Below are positions 32,828 through 44,225 of a DNA stretch of 64,000 bases, piece by piece. The stretch's first letter is position 1, and each line of letters begins with the position of its first letter. The stretch covers positions 62,001-126,000 of the forward strand of contig JAFEMH010005396.1 in assembly GCA_022495995.1 (NCBI GenBank), given 5' to 3'. The stretch is from Adenophora triphylla var. japonica (taxonomy: Eukaryota > Streptophyta > Magnoliopsida > Asterales > Campanulaceae). The notes beneath the pieces were generated by a model. It had not been told where the DNA came from. It searched no databases and worked only from the letters and a program-made list of their open reading frames with translations. Made by a program: the position numbers and the translations under genes.

Positions 32828-34481
32828 TTAAATCAAATGTTCATTTGGTATTTTTGAACCAAACTCATCAGTGATTGGCTTTCTTCTATCAAACTTTGTC
32901 TTTAGCTTTCGTTTTCTGCCCTTTGTTGTATTTGCACGAATTGGATCCATCACAGCTGGAGCACTTGTTATACTTTCTGAACCAACGCTATCATTAACAC
33001 TTGTCGTAGATCTACATTCATGTTGATTTTCTGACAACAATTGTTGTATAAGAAGTGAGTCTCTATTGAACCCATCTTCCAGTATCTTCATTGCCAACTT
33101 TATATTGAATAACCAGATACTTTAGAATGACTAGCTACTGGATATTCAATCTGGTAGTTTCTGGATATAAACACCAATGACATCTGGGTAAAGTTAAGGC
33201 ACATCTGAATTATTTTTAGAACTATATAGCACAAATAAAATACTAGATAAGAAATATTATAAAAGAACTGGTTAAGGAATTTTATAATCATACCTCTTCA
33301 ATTGCATTTGACATTGCTTGGTCTTGGTCTGTAAATATTGTTTTTGGTTCTTTTCTTCCCATTGATTTTCTAAACTGCTTAAGCAACCAGACAAATGTTT
33401 CTTTTTTTTCATTTGCTATGAAAGCACAACCAAACATGACAGTGTTCCAATGATTATTAATGCCAACTATTGGGGCACAAATAAGATTGTATCTATTTGT
33501 AGTATAATTTGTGTCAAATATAACCAGATCTCTATAGAGCTTGTAATCTTCCTTCATCATACTATCTCTCCAAAATATAGCCCCAAGTCTTCCTTCATCA
33601 TCAAATTTGATTTTAAAATAGAATCCTCGATCTTCCAGTGAAATTTCAAAAAGCCTATCAACAACATTCTGAGCATCACCATTTTCAATTTTTTCCATTC
33701 TAAGTTTCTGAACAAAATTGACATGATCTTTCTTTGTGTGACCAATATGTTCCTCTCCACCAGCTGCTTTTACCAAAAGACTATATCCATCAGTTGGTTT
33801 TATACCAGCTTCTTCCATTATTTCAATTATTTCACCCTGATCTTCTGAGATACACCTTTCACTACGCTTCAAATGGTTCCAATCTGTCCTTGTCATTGGA
33901 TGATTGTGCTCTGTAACATGGCGGTCAACAACATACATATCTTCCTCTTTTAGCAACTTCTCCCTCAAAAGAGCCTTACATTGAGTCCTCTTTATGTAAT
34001 TTCTCCTTCTCTTTTGTTGTTTTTTGGTAACATCGAGTTGTTCAACTGGTGAAGGAATTTGAACTTCATTAACATCAACTGGTGATGGAACACTGATTTT
34101 ATCCTCTTGGGTTGATCTGATAACTCCTTCACATGAGCAACGGAATAGCTTGTCTAATATCCTTGAAGTCTTTTTTGAAACATGATTTGTTGACAACTTA
34201 ATACTAAATCCTAGTGCATTTGCATGAAGTTTATACAGTTTGTACAATTCCTCCAATGTCTTTGCTTTTGTTCCCAGCAAATTTTTGCTTATATCAATAT
34301 TAGGGTCCTCAGTTACAGTTACTGCACACACAAAATATATTAAAAAGAATAATGTTATATGAAATCAGTAATTCTAAATCAATATGTCAATAAAGTTAAG
34401 AGAGAAAACCTATTTGTAGCCCAGTTTCAGGATCTGTAGGTTGTTGAATTTGAGATTCTAAATCAATAGGAGAATATGATT
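32828..34481 (-). pseudogene. FAR1/MULE-type transposase, internally deleted
   Basis: Three exons join in frame on the minus strand. Exon 34481-34410 (ESYSPIDLESQIQQP) has donor GTTTTC. Exon 34321-33294 holds a FAR1-type DNA-binding region (ALGFSIKLSTNHV, CKALLREKL, VDRHVTEHNHPM) and the first part of the MULE transposase core (FDTNYTTNRYNLI and TIFTDQDQAM, giving two catalytic Asp). Exon 33097-32828 encodes only the C-terminal tail (MDPIRANTTKGRKRK...). The region that should hold the catalytic Glu and the SWIM zinc finger is missing, so the enzyme cannot be active. The first exon with the start codon is not found; upstream DNA is motif array 5 and the Gypsy insertion. The intron 33293-33098 also contains motif copies. 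Confidence 0.85.
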
Positions 34482-34499
34482 CTGCAAGAAAAGGCAGTA

Positions 34500-34819
34500 G
34501 TTAGTTAGTTTCTGGATATTCATTTTGAAGGTTTCTGGATATTCATTTTTGTAGTTTCTGGATATATCATTGGCCTTGGCCAAGGACATGGCCATATCCC
34601 TTGGCCTAGTACATTGTCAGTTTAAAGTTTCTGGATATTCAACTTGGCACTTTCTGGATATACATTTTATTGTTTCTGGACATGGTCAATTGTGTGTTTC
34701 TGGATATTCAATGTGGTAGTTCTGGATATTCATTTTGAAGGTTTCTGGATACTCATTTTGAAAGTTTCTGGATATTCATTTTTGTAGTTTCTGGATATAG
34801 CATTGGCCTTGGCCAAGGA
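34500..34819. repeat. Motif array 5, left part (split by the Gypsy insertion)
   Basis: About nine TTTCTGGATAT copies lie upstream of the transposase gene, with two TTGGCC blocks (34571-34610 and 34803-34819). The array continues at 43416 after the insertion. The block around 34565-34740 reappears nearly unchanged at 43416-43560 and 43640-43800, so it is a larger repeat of about 210 bp. Confidence 0.95.
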
Positions 34820-37224
34820 TGTGAGGACCCCGACCCAGAACCTACACGTGTCCCGAGCTGGAGCGTCCTCAAACTAACCCCCACTTGCCTAAACTTTTAA
34901 AAACATTTATTTAACTTTCAAACATAAACATAACCATATTAAAATAACTCCACTCCTTTCCACATTGGAAGAAGAGTTGACTAACCTTGAAAGTAGTAAA
35001 CGATTTTAGTTACAAAAAGATGTCGATTATAAAATAAAATTAGAGTTTATGAATACAACCCTTTTAAAAGAATTATACAACAAACACTTTCTACACCAAC
35101 CTATACATAACCCGACAATTCCCAAAATACCACTTCTAAACTCCTTTCCGCCCTTACTTGGTCGGTCCACCTGTCTCGGGATCTAAAAACATTAAAGGGA
35201 GAGGGGTGAGAATAAATCTCAGCAAGCTATTATGAATGCAGCAATATGCCAAATAAGGTGCAACACATAACAAGTCACATATAACACATTGGAAAAGCTG
35301 TAAACACCTTACATTACCTTGGTTTACCTTTTCCCGTCTGAACAATAGTCGTACAACATTGGGTATAATAATACTCCAATCTTACAGTGAGCTGCTTAAG
35401 CAATACTCACATCTTATAAGACCCGTTTTTCAGGGAACCAAATAAGATAGTAGCAACTCTGTAAGGCTTTTGGCTCACTACAGATGCTATAACCCCAACC
35501 TGTGGCCACAGGAGGGGACGGTCACAGGTATAACATAATCCGATCACATTAGGTCACACTTCCATAATTGATCGTATTATGTTATACCCCCAATATCAGC
35601 TGATTAACACATTATCAAGCACATAATAGTTACTTGAAACATAATCCACAAAAAGGGATAATAATATAGCAACATGGTAAAATATACTCATGTCCAACCA
35701 ATATCATAGTGCAACAGTTATTCAACACACTATGCATAATAAGCAATATAGCCACATAGTAAAATATACTCATGTTCAACAATAATCAGAGTGCAGCATT
35801 TAAGTAATACACTAAGCATAATACAAGCCATGAATAAGTATTCAAGTAAGATGATGAGATATCTTCAACCCATCTTACTTAGTCATTATACAACAATATA
35901 TGATCTCTATAAGGATTCAAGTTAACTCTACCAAGTTGGAGTCACACTTAATAAACTGCCAAATGATTTCTAAGTCGGACTTAAAGGGTTTCCGTAGTTC
36001 CATTTAAACCCACTTAAGGTGCCACTAAGTGACTCAAGTGTTCTAATATTATTCTAGGTTGAAAAGAATTGATTCATATCCGAATTGAATCGGTTTCTAT
36101 GAATTTATAAAGGTTAGGGGTCATGCCACGAGGTCGTTGGCAAAAATCAGCAAGAACGGAAATTGGGGAAGGTCTGGCATCATGGGCGCCCGCCCACTAC
36201 CTCTTGGGCGACCGCCCAAGAGGAATTTCCAAGGAGTTAAGGTTCTGTCTACATGGGCGGCCGCTCAAGCCCCCATGGGCGACCGCCCAAGGCCATTTTC
36301 CAGCAACCAGATTTTCTAAAGTCTCTATTTACTACTTTTCTTTTCCTTTTTTAATCTTCTTTATATTCATGAACAACAAAGGAATTTTCTAACCTTACAA
36401 CCTCATCTTCAATCATCTAGATCCAAAATAATATAGTCCTAGATTATTTACCACTTAAGTTTCCACCCATTTCCTTACTTTATTTCCAACTAAAATCTTC
36501 TAATCTAACTCCACCCATTTCATTCCTTATTTCAAGTTTAACACTTTTAATCTAAATCAATCCATGTTCTTACACTCTTGATCAACAATAACATCCTTCC
36601 ATAAGATTAATCAATTCCTCAACTTCCAAGAGGATTTCCAAAGCATTAAACAATCATCTAAATAACAATAACAACATTAAATAGCTCATGAACATTTAGA
36701 GGAAGGGAAGTCATAACAATTCACATAGCAAATGTGGAATGGAATTTAAGAAATGAGGCTTTCAAGGGTAAGGTTTCCATGGAATTTTGTAAAAGAAAAT
36801 AAAATGAAGGAGAAGAAGGAGGAAGATGGAGTATAAGAATGGTAAAGGAGGTATGGGAAGTAAGGGGGGAGGTATGGTGAGGGACACATGGAGGGATATG
36901 GGGGGGAGTAAGCCTTTCTTGGCCCCCCCATAAAAAATCTAAGGCTTTCACCTTTTAAAAATTAACCTTTTCCCCTAATTATTTATTCTACTCATTTTAA
37001 CCTCCTCTTACTATTTATCTATTTTCTATTTTTATTAATTCCCATGGTCCTTTATTTAATATCCAATGATTTCTTAAAAGATTCTAAATTTACTTCTCAC
37101 CCAACTTATCTTAAAATAAAAAAATAAAAATTTAAAGACATAAATGAACACATAAAGTTAACATAAATATTAAAAGCATATAATATAAGATTTAAAATTT
37201 GTGCCTAGGGTTGGGGTCGTTACA
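34820..37224 (-). repeat. 3' LTR of Gypsy-C (2405 bp)
   Basis: In element orientation it starts TGTAACGACCCC (37224) and ends GGGTCCTCACA (34820). Compared with the 5' LTR it lacks 98 bp at about 36741, where GGAATTTAAG bridges the two GGAAT words that flank the missing piece in the partner. Confidence 0.95.
36103..36291 (-). promoter_or_regulatory. LTR promoter of Gypsy-C: TATA box and GGGCG..CGCCC palindromes
   Basis: The minus strand has a TTTATAAAT box at 36112-36103. Between about 70 and 190 bp upstream lie four variants of CTTGGGCGACCGCCCAAG (36181-36198, 36203-36220, 36252-36269 and 36274-36291), the second being a perfect palindrome around an AC centre. The same arrangement is at 42195-42385 in the other LTR. 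These are the only CpG-dense words in an AT-rich LTR. Confidence 0.7.
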
Positions 37225-37240
37225 CTCACTCCCCCTTAAA
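37225..37240 (-). other. Polypurine tract of Gypsy-C
   Basis: The minus strand reads CTTTAAGGGGGAGTGAG directly before the LTR start TGTAACG. This is the expected primer site for second-strand synthesis. Confidence 0.85.
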
Positions 37241-40200
37241 GAAAATTCGTCCCGAATTTGACTGTCACTTACCTAACTGATCAACCCGCCTCGGTTACAT
37301 GTATACCTCAGACTTCCATTCCCAAATAGTCTCTTCAAGGTTGATTCTTACCCAAGATTCTAATTCCATTAATGATACGATATTACAACTTAATTTTTCA
37401 AGAATACCTTACAATATCACTAACCCGAATTTTCACGACCTCAATAACTACATAAATAAATAAAAGTATTACAACTTATGTCACCAAATACATTACAATA
37501 TTGCATTTAAAACTTTAAATAATCTATAAGCTGCTTCAAGCCAGTCTATGAGTCAAATCACCAACCTTTTCCAAAACTTCAAATGGATTAACAAACTTTG
37601 GCGCCAATTTACCTCAGGCCTTGCTTCTCCAACCTCACCCCAACAAATTAGAGATCGATATTTTCTTCCCTAACAACGCCTCATACGGTTTTATCTCAAT
37701 GCTAGAATAATAACTGCTATTATACGCACCCAACCACTGGTAATCATACGTCCTATCGACTACAAAAATCCATTGTACATGCCCGTAGCATATCCTCAAT
37801 AATAAGTAATGATTCCTCAAATTTTCACAAAATTAAACTCAATAGCATCCATACATTCCGAAAAGGATCTTCCAAATTGATGTCTATCCAATCCATTTAA
37901 TACTATGTGGTTTATACAATCAAACTATCTCCTAACATATATGAGGACTTGATCAAAGAATCTCATCACTATATTCATATATAATGAGTAGGAACTACAA
38001 ATCAACTTTCTATAAACAAAACAACATACCCCTTTACTTTCAAAGTGCTCAATCACAAAATACATCGTGATAATACTCTCAAGTTCAATCTAGAACTCTA
38101 AATGTCCTAACAAATCTTCCAACGTCAAAATTCTATTTCCACATTTGTGCTCAAACCACCTTATGTCTCGACTCACTTGAAACGAGTTAGTTCAATTATC
38201 TTATCCGCAGTTCTCATAATACAACATTAAACAATTGCCCATGGAATAATAAATATGGACATGCTAATAAGACCCTGATTCTATGAACGGAATACTGGTC
38301 AACTATTTATCACGATTCGATGTTCCAATTATGTTCAGGTCCAGTGACAGATCAACATTCAAATTAAATGGTTGGCCGCCCACAACGGAGCCGATCCAAC
38401 TCCAATACAAAACCCAAGTCTACTGCGACCGTCACATTAATAACCCCACACTATATCAAATCATTTCTCGGATCAAAACTTTAATATAATCAATCACTAT
38501 AGGGGAAATAGATTGCCTTTCTACTTGCTTCTATACGAACTATACTTTAATATATCATGTCTTTCTAAAATTTACAACATCTTTCAGAATTACAAAGGAT
38601 ATATAAAAAGAGATACAATGAGACTCGAATGGTTTATTTAATTAAAACCGTCCCATACCAGTGGTAGATAATTAAATTACTCACAGATTTTAATGTGCAC
38701 AAAAACGGTTCACTGACCTTATTAAATCAATTATCCCCGAAGGGTACAAATGCCCATACCGAAGTTCAACACACACTTCCAAGCTTTAAAACACATTTCA
38801 ACAATTCCAACATGATATTCTTGTTTGACTTTCATTTATAGTATAGCCACCACTCATAATATTTATACTTAGTTAAATTATCCACAAGAAAACAAAATCT
38901 CGTACTACTAATACTATCTTCTATAAATAACACTAAAACATTCATTAAGATAATAAACTTGGTAAATCATCCTCACTTCAATGATTCCTCAAGTTGAATA
39001 TTCAACACTTTTACTTAATTTGAGTCATCTATTTCCCACCTTTGATATTAGGATTGTACTTAGTAACAACGTATTACATACATCAAGTTTCCGATCAATT
39101 TCCATGATCTCCTAATAAGAAAATATAATTGGAACTCACATAGGTCAATCATCCCCAAATTGCGATTAAACAGTGTAAACTATCTTACCTCTCTATAACC
39201 ATCAACAACTCAAAATCCGCATAACACCAATACCTTCCTAAATATCACACCAATCTCTCGAATGAGTTACACAACTAAGTCAACATATAGGGTGTAATCA
39301 TCCTAAAGTATCTCGCCTTCCAATAAGATTTATCCTCATTCTATATTCTCAACTAATGATAATCGTTTCGCAAAACAAACAATATTCATACATTACCAAT
39401 TCTTGAAGTTGATCCTATAAGTCACCAATAACTACATCTATTATACTTCTTCATATTTACCCTATTTACCTCTCCATAACTAATACACAACCACAAACCA
39501 TAACAGTCATAATAGATACAAATGTTATCTTAAGTATATCCTTACAACAAATATTCACCACAATTGTAACATCCCGAAAATTCAACTAATAACCATTGAG
39601 TATTCTACTAGTTTCTAAAATCAGTCATACAAATCATCAACAAGTGATAACGAATACTTATTCTTCACAGTTACCTATTTGAGATCTCTCTAATCGATAA
39701 ATAACCACCAAGTATCATCTTTTCTAAATATAGAACTAATTTATCCTTACGGAGATTCGCTAAGCTAATTATAATTTCCCAAGTTGAATCATCAATTCTA
39801 GTATCCCAATTAGTGTCATCTATCTAGGAATCCGAATACCAAAATAGTACCTTATCTCAACTCAAAGCCTCAATATCCTGGTATGATACCTGATGGAAAC
39901 CCAATTTGAAACTCACATGGAAAAGACCACTTAATCAACTTATAGGATGACATCACCTACAAGAATATCTGATTTCCTATTCAAATTAGTAGCAAGAGCA
40001 CAATCAATCTCTCATTAGAGAATATAGTTATAGCGCATAAGGCAAATATATGTCAGTTCTATAAGAACTCGTACTCGCGATATCTTATAAACCATAAAAT
40101 CCCACTTAGACTATCACTTTCAATACTAGTCTCATATATCTAGTCTCCACCACGAGACACCAATGTATAAATACTCACTCAAGTTATACAACCATAAACC

Positions 40201-40894
40201 ACTCTAAATTAGGCCATATACCTAACCTCAACTAAGAGCTCACCAATTCAATTACCACCGATACATGAGAGAATTCAAGTGTCTTTTAATCAATTATAAC
40301 ACATAACCCAAATAACCTTCACATTCCTTAGGCCATACCTTCGACATTTACACATATATGACATAATAGCAAATAATGACTTATCCGCCTCAACCACTCA
40401 CGGAGGCAAATCAAACATAGATAAGGAGACTCGCTTCTTGCGACAGTCCTCCCCAAACACAACAACTACTCAATCAATTCAGGTCAATATAACAATAATT
40501 CACGGATTGGCATATCTACCATATCCACCGGCAATCCATGCCCACTTAATCACAACTATCATGATAATCAAGGATGATTCGAGGTACTCTCTCATCGGAG
40601 TAGAACCTCCAGTACATAAGGCAACTCTCGGGCCATTTATGCAAATAAAAATGAAATGTAATGCCACATGAAAACGAATGAACGTGACTTATAAAAGTAT
40701 GAATCCTAACTCCGGAGACAGGCAATATACCTCAAATGATTGTGGAGGAATCTATCTCTCCATATTGCTCACATTTCCTTGATTCTTTGGTTGGTCATTA
40801 TCGTTTTCTGTCATTGAACAAATTCCTGCATAATACTCTCGACGTCAGTTATCACACACTCTCACTCAGCTAGACTCTACCCCGAGAATTCTAA
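37241..40894 (-). pseudogene. Decayed interior of Gypsy-C
   Basis: Only a trace of pol is readable. Minus 37820-37635 gives WLGAYNSSYYSSIEIKPYEA and LLGKKISIS, which corresponds to the integrase motif F.YNNSYHSSIGMAPFEALYGRK of chromovirus-type Gypsy elements. Upstream, in the RT and gag positions, I find no domain and no frame over 80 codons. The length (3.7 kb) is short for gag-pol. The plus strand here is poor in G, as expected if coding-strand C was lost by deamination over time. Confidence 0.6.
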
Positions 40895-40910
40895 CCGAGC
40901 TCTGATACCA
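40895..40910 (-). other. Primer-binding site of Gypsy-C
   Basis: The minus strand reads TGGTATCAGAGCTCGG, the standard initiator tRNA-Met primer site of plant LTR retrotransposons, two bases from the 5' LTR end. Confidence 0.95.
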
Positions 40911-40912
40911 AC

Positions 40913-43415
40913 TGTGAGGACCCCGACCCGGAACCTACACGTGTCCCGAGCTGGAGCGTCCTCAAACTAACCCCAACTTGCCTAAACTTTTAAAAACTTT
41001 TATTTAAATTTCAAACATAAACATAACCATTTTAAAATAACTCCACTCCTTTCCACATTGGAAGAAGAGTTGACTAACCTTGAAAGTAGTAAACGGTTTT
41101 AGTTACAAAAAGATGTCGATTATAAAATAAAATTAGAGTTTATGAATACAACCCTTTTAAAAGAATTATACAACAAACACTTTCTACACCAACCTATACA
41201 TAACCCGACAATTTCCAAAATACCACTTCTAAACTCCTTTCCGCCCTTACTTGGTCGGTCCACCTGTCTCGGGATCTAAAAACATTAAAGGGAGAGGGGT
41301 GAGAATAAATCTCAGCAAGCTATTATGAATGCAGCAATATGCCAAATAAGGTGCAACACATAACAAGTCACATATAACACATTGGAAAAGCTGTAAACAC
41401 CTTACATTACCTTGGTTTACCTTTTCCCGTACGAGCAAATAGTCGTACAACATTGGGTATAATAATACTCCAATCTTACAGTGAGCTGCTTAAGCAATAC
41501 TCACATCTTATAAGACCCGTTTTTCAGGGAACCAAATAAGATAGTAGCAACTCCGTAAGGCTTTTGGCTCACTACAGATGCTATAACCCCAACCTGTGGC
41601 CACAGGAGGGGACGGTCACAGGTATAACATAATCCGATCACATTAGGTCACACTTCCATAATTGATCGTATTATGTTATACCCCCAATATCAGCTGATTA
41701 ACACATTATCAAGCACATAATAGTTACTTGAAACATAATCCACAAAAAGGGATAATAATATAGCAACATGGTAAAATATACTTATGTCCAACCAATATCA
41801 TAGTGCAACAGTTATTCAACACACTATGCATAATAAGCAATATAGCCACATAGTAAAATATACTCATGTTCAACAATAATCAGAGTGCAGCATTTAAGTA
41901 ATACACTAAGCATAATACAAGCCATGAATAAGTATTCAAGTAAGATGATGATATATCTTCAACCCATCTTACTTAGTCATTATACAACAATATATGATCT
42001 CTATAAGGATTCAAGTTAACTCTACCAAGTTGGAGTCACACTTAATAAACTGCCAAATGATTTCTAAGTCGGACTTAAAGGGTTTCCGTAGTTCCATTTA
42101 AACCCACTTAAGGTGTCACTAAGTGACTCAAGTGTTCTACTATTATTCTAGGTTGAAAAGAATTGATTCATATCCGAATTGAATCGGTTTCTATTAATTT
42201 ATAAAGGTTAGGGGTCATGTCACGAGGTCGTTGGCAAAAATCAGCAAGAACGGAAATTGGGGAAGGTCTGGCATCATGGGCGCCCGCCCACTACCTCTTG
42301 GGCGACCGCCCAAGAGGAATTTCCAAGGAGTTAAGGTTCTGTCTACATGGGCGGCCGCTCAAGCCCCCATGGGCGACCGCCCAAGGCCATTTTCCACCAA
42401 CCAGATTTTCTAAAGTTTCTATTTACTACTTTTCTTTTCCTTTTTTAATCTTCTTTATATTCATGAACAACAAAGGAATTTTCTAACCTTACAACCTCAT
42501 CTTCAATCATCTAGATCCAAAATAATATAGTCCTAGATTATTTACCACTTAAGTTTCCACCCATTTCCTTACTTTATTTCCAACTAAAATCTTCTAATCT
42601 AACTCCACCCATTTCATTCCTTATTTCAAGTTTAACACTTTTAATCTAAATCAATTCATGTTCTTACACTCTTGATCAACAATAACATCCTTCCATAAGA
42701 TTAATCAATTCCTCAACTTCCAAGAGGATTTCCAAAGCATTAAACAATCATCTAAATAACAATAACAACATTAAATAGCTCATGAACATTTAGAGGAAGG
42801 GAAGTCATAACAACTCACATAGCAAATGTGGAATGGAATGAAGATCTTCGTAGCTTGATGAGCTCCTCTCTTCACCCCGAACACAAAAGTACTCTCGGAT
42901 CTAAAAATGGTGGAGAATTGACTTCTCTAGGAATTTAAGAAATGAGGCTTTCAAGGGTAAGGTTTCCATGGAATTTTGTAAAAGAAAATAAAATGAAGGA
43001 GAAGAAGGAGGAAGATGGAGTATAAGAATGGTAAAGGAGGTATGAGAAGTAAGGGGGGGTTATGGTGAGGGACACATGGAGGGATATGGGGGGGGGAGTA
43101 AGCCTTTCTTGGCCCCCCCATAAAAAATCTAAGGCTTTCACCTTTTAAAAATTAACCTTTCCCCCTAATTATTTATTCTACTCATTTTAACCTCCTCTTA
43201 CTATTTATCTATTTTCTATTTTTATTAATTCCCATGGTCCTTTATTTAATATCCAATGATTTCTTAAAAGATTCTAAATTTACTTCTCACCCAACTTATC
43301 TTAAAATAAAAAAAATAAAAATTTAAAGACATAAATGAACACATAAAGTTAACATAAATATTAAAAACATATAATATAAGATTTAAAATTTGTGCTTAGG
43401 GTTGGGGTCGTTACA
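40913..43415 (-). repeat. 5' LTR of Gypsy-C (2503 bp)
   Basis: The structure is the same as the 3' LTR, including the TATA box (42195-42207) and palindromes (42275-42385). It keeps the 98-bp segment at 42840-42937 that is missing from the other LTR. Flanked by AAGGA at 43416-43420. Confidence 0.95.
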
Positions 43416-44225
43416 AAGGACATGGCCATATCCCTTGGCCTAGTACATTGCCAGTTTAAAGTTTCTGGATATTCAATTTGGTACTTTCTGGATATACATT
43501 TTATTGTTTCTGGACATGGTCAATTGTGTGTTTCTGGATATTCAATTTGGTAGTTCTGGATATTCATTTTGAAGGTTTCTGGATACTCATTTTGAATGTT
43601 TCTGGATATTCATTTTTGTAGTTTCTGGATATAGCATTGGCCTTGGCCAAGGACATGGCCATATCCCTTGACCTAGTACATTGTCAGTTTAAAGTTTCTG
43701 GATATTGAATTTGGTACTTTTTGGATATACATTTTATTGTTTCTGGACATGGTCAATTGTGTGTTTCTGGATATTCAATTTGGTAGTTCTGGATATTCAT
43801 TTTGAATGTTTCTGGATATTCATTTGATAGTTTACGGATATACATTTGAAGGTTTACGGATACTCATTTTATAGTTTCGGACATGGTCAATTGTGTGTTT
43901 ATGGATATATAATTTGGTAGTTACGGATATTCAATTTGGTAGTTTTACGGATAATCGTTTTGAAGGTTTCTGGATATTCATTTTGAAAGTTTCTGAATAT
44001 GTACCTAACACATTTCTGGATATACATTTTTGGTACTTCTGGATATCATTTATATAAATTTCTAGATATGTACATTACACATTTCTGGATATATATTTTT
44101 GGTACTTCTGGATATCATTTATATAAATTTCTGGATATGTACCTTACACATTTCTGGATATACATTTTTGGTACTTGGATATCATTTATATAAATATCTG
44201 GATATAATTTATATAAATATCAGGT
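43416..44225. repeat. Motif array 5, right part
   Basis: About 25 TTTCTGGATAT copies, almost all forward, continue the array interrupted at 34819. Degenerate forms (TTACGGATAT) cluster at 43830-43960. A 69-bp sub-repeat (ACACATTTCTGGATATACAT and TTTTTGGTACTTCTGGATAT) is tandem three times at 44005-44190. Confidence 0.95.

Larger units (their letters stand above)
34820..43415 (-). mobile_element. Gypsy-C: LTR retrotransposon with young LTRs and degenerate interior
   Basis: The ends are TG...CA, with a perfect 5-bp target duplication AAGGA at 34815-34819 and 43416-43420. Removing the element restores the TTGGCCAAGGACATGG text found elsewhere in the array. The two LTRs differ by roughly 1% (about 25-30 substitutions counted by eye) plus one 98-bp length difference. 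Orientation is minus: the primer-binding site lies beside the right LTR and the polypurine tract beside the left LTR. The 3.7-kb interior lacks any intact gene. Confidence 0.95.

Noticed and set aside
36123..36392. Plus-strand open frames of 89 codons in both Gypsy-C LTRs (36123-36392 and 42217-42486)
   Set aside because: The frame crosses the palindromic repeats, starts differently in the two LTRs and lies on the strand opposite to the element. No domain is seen.
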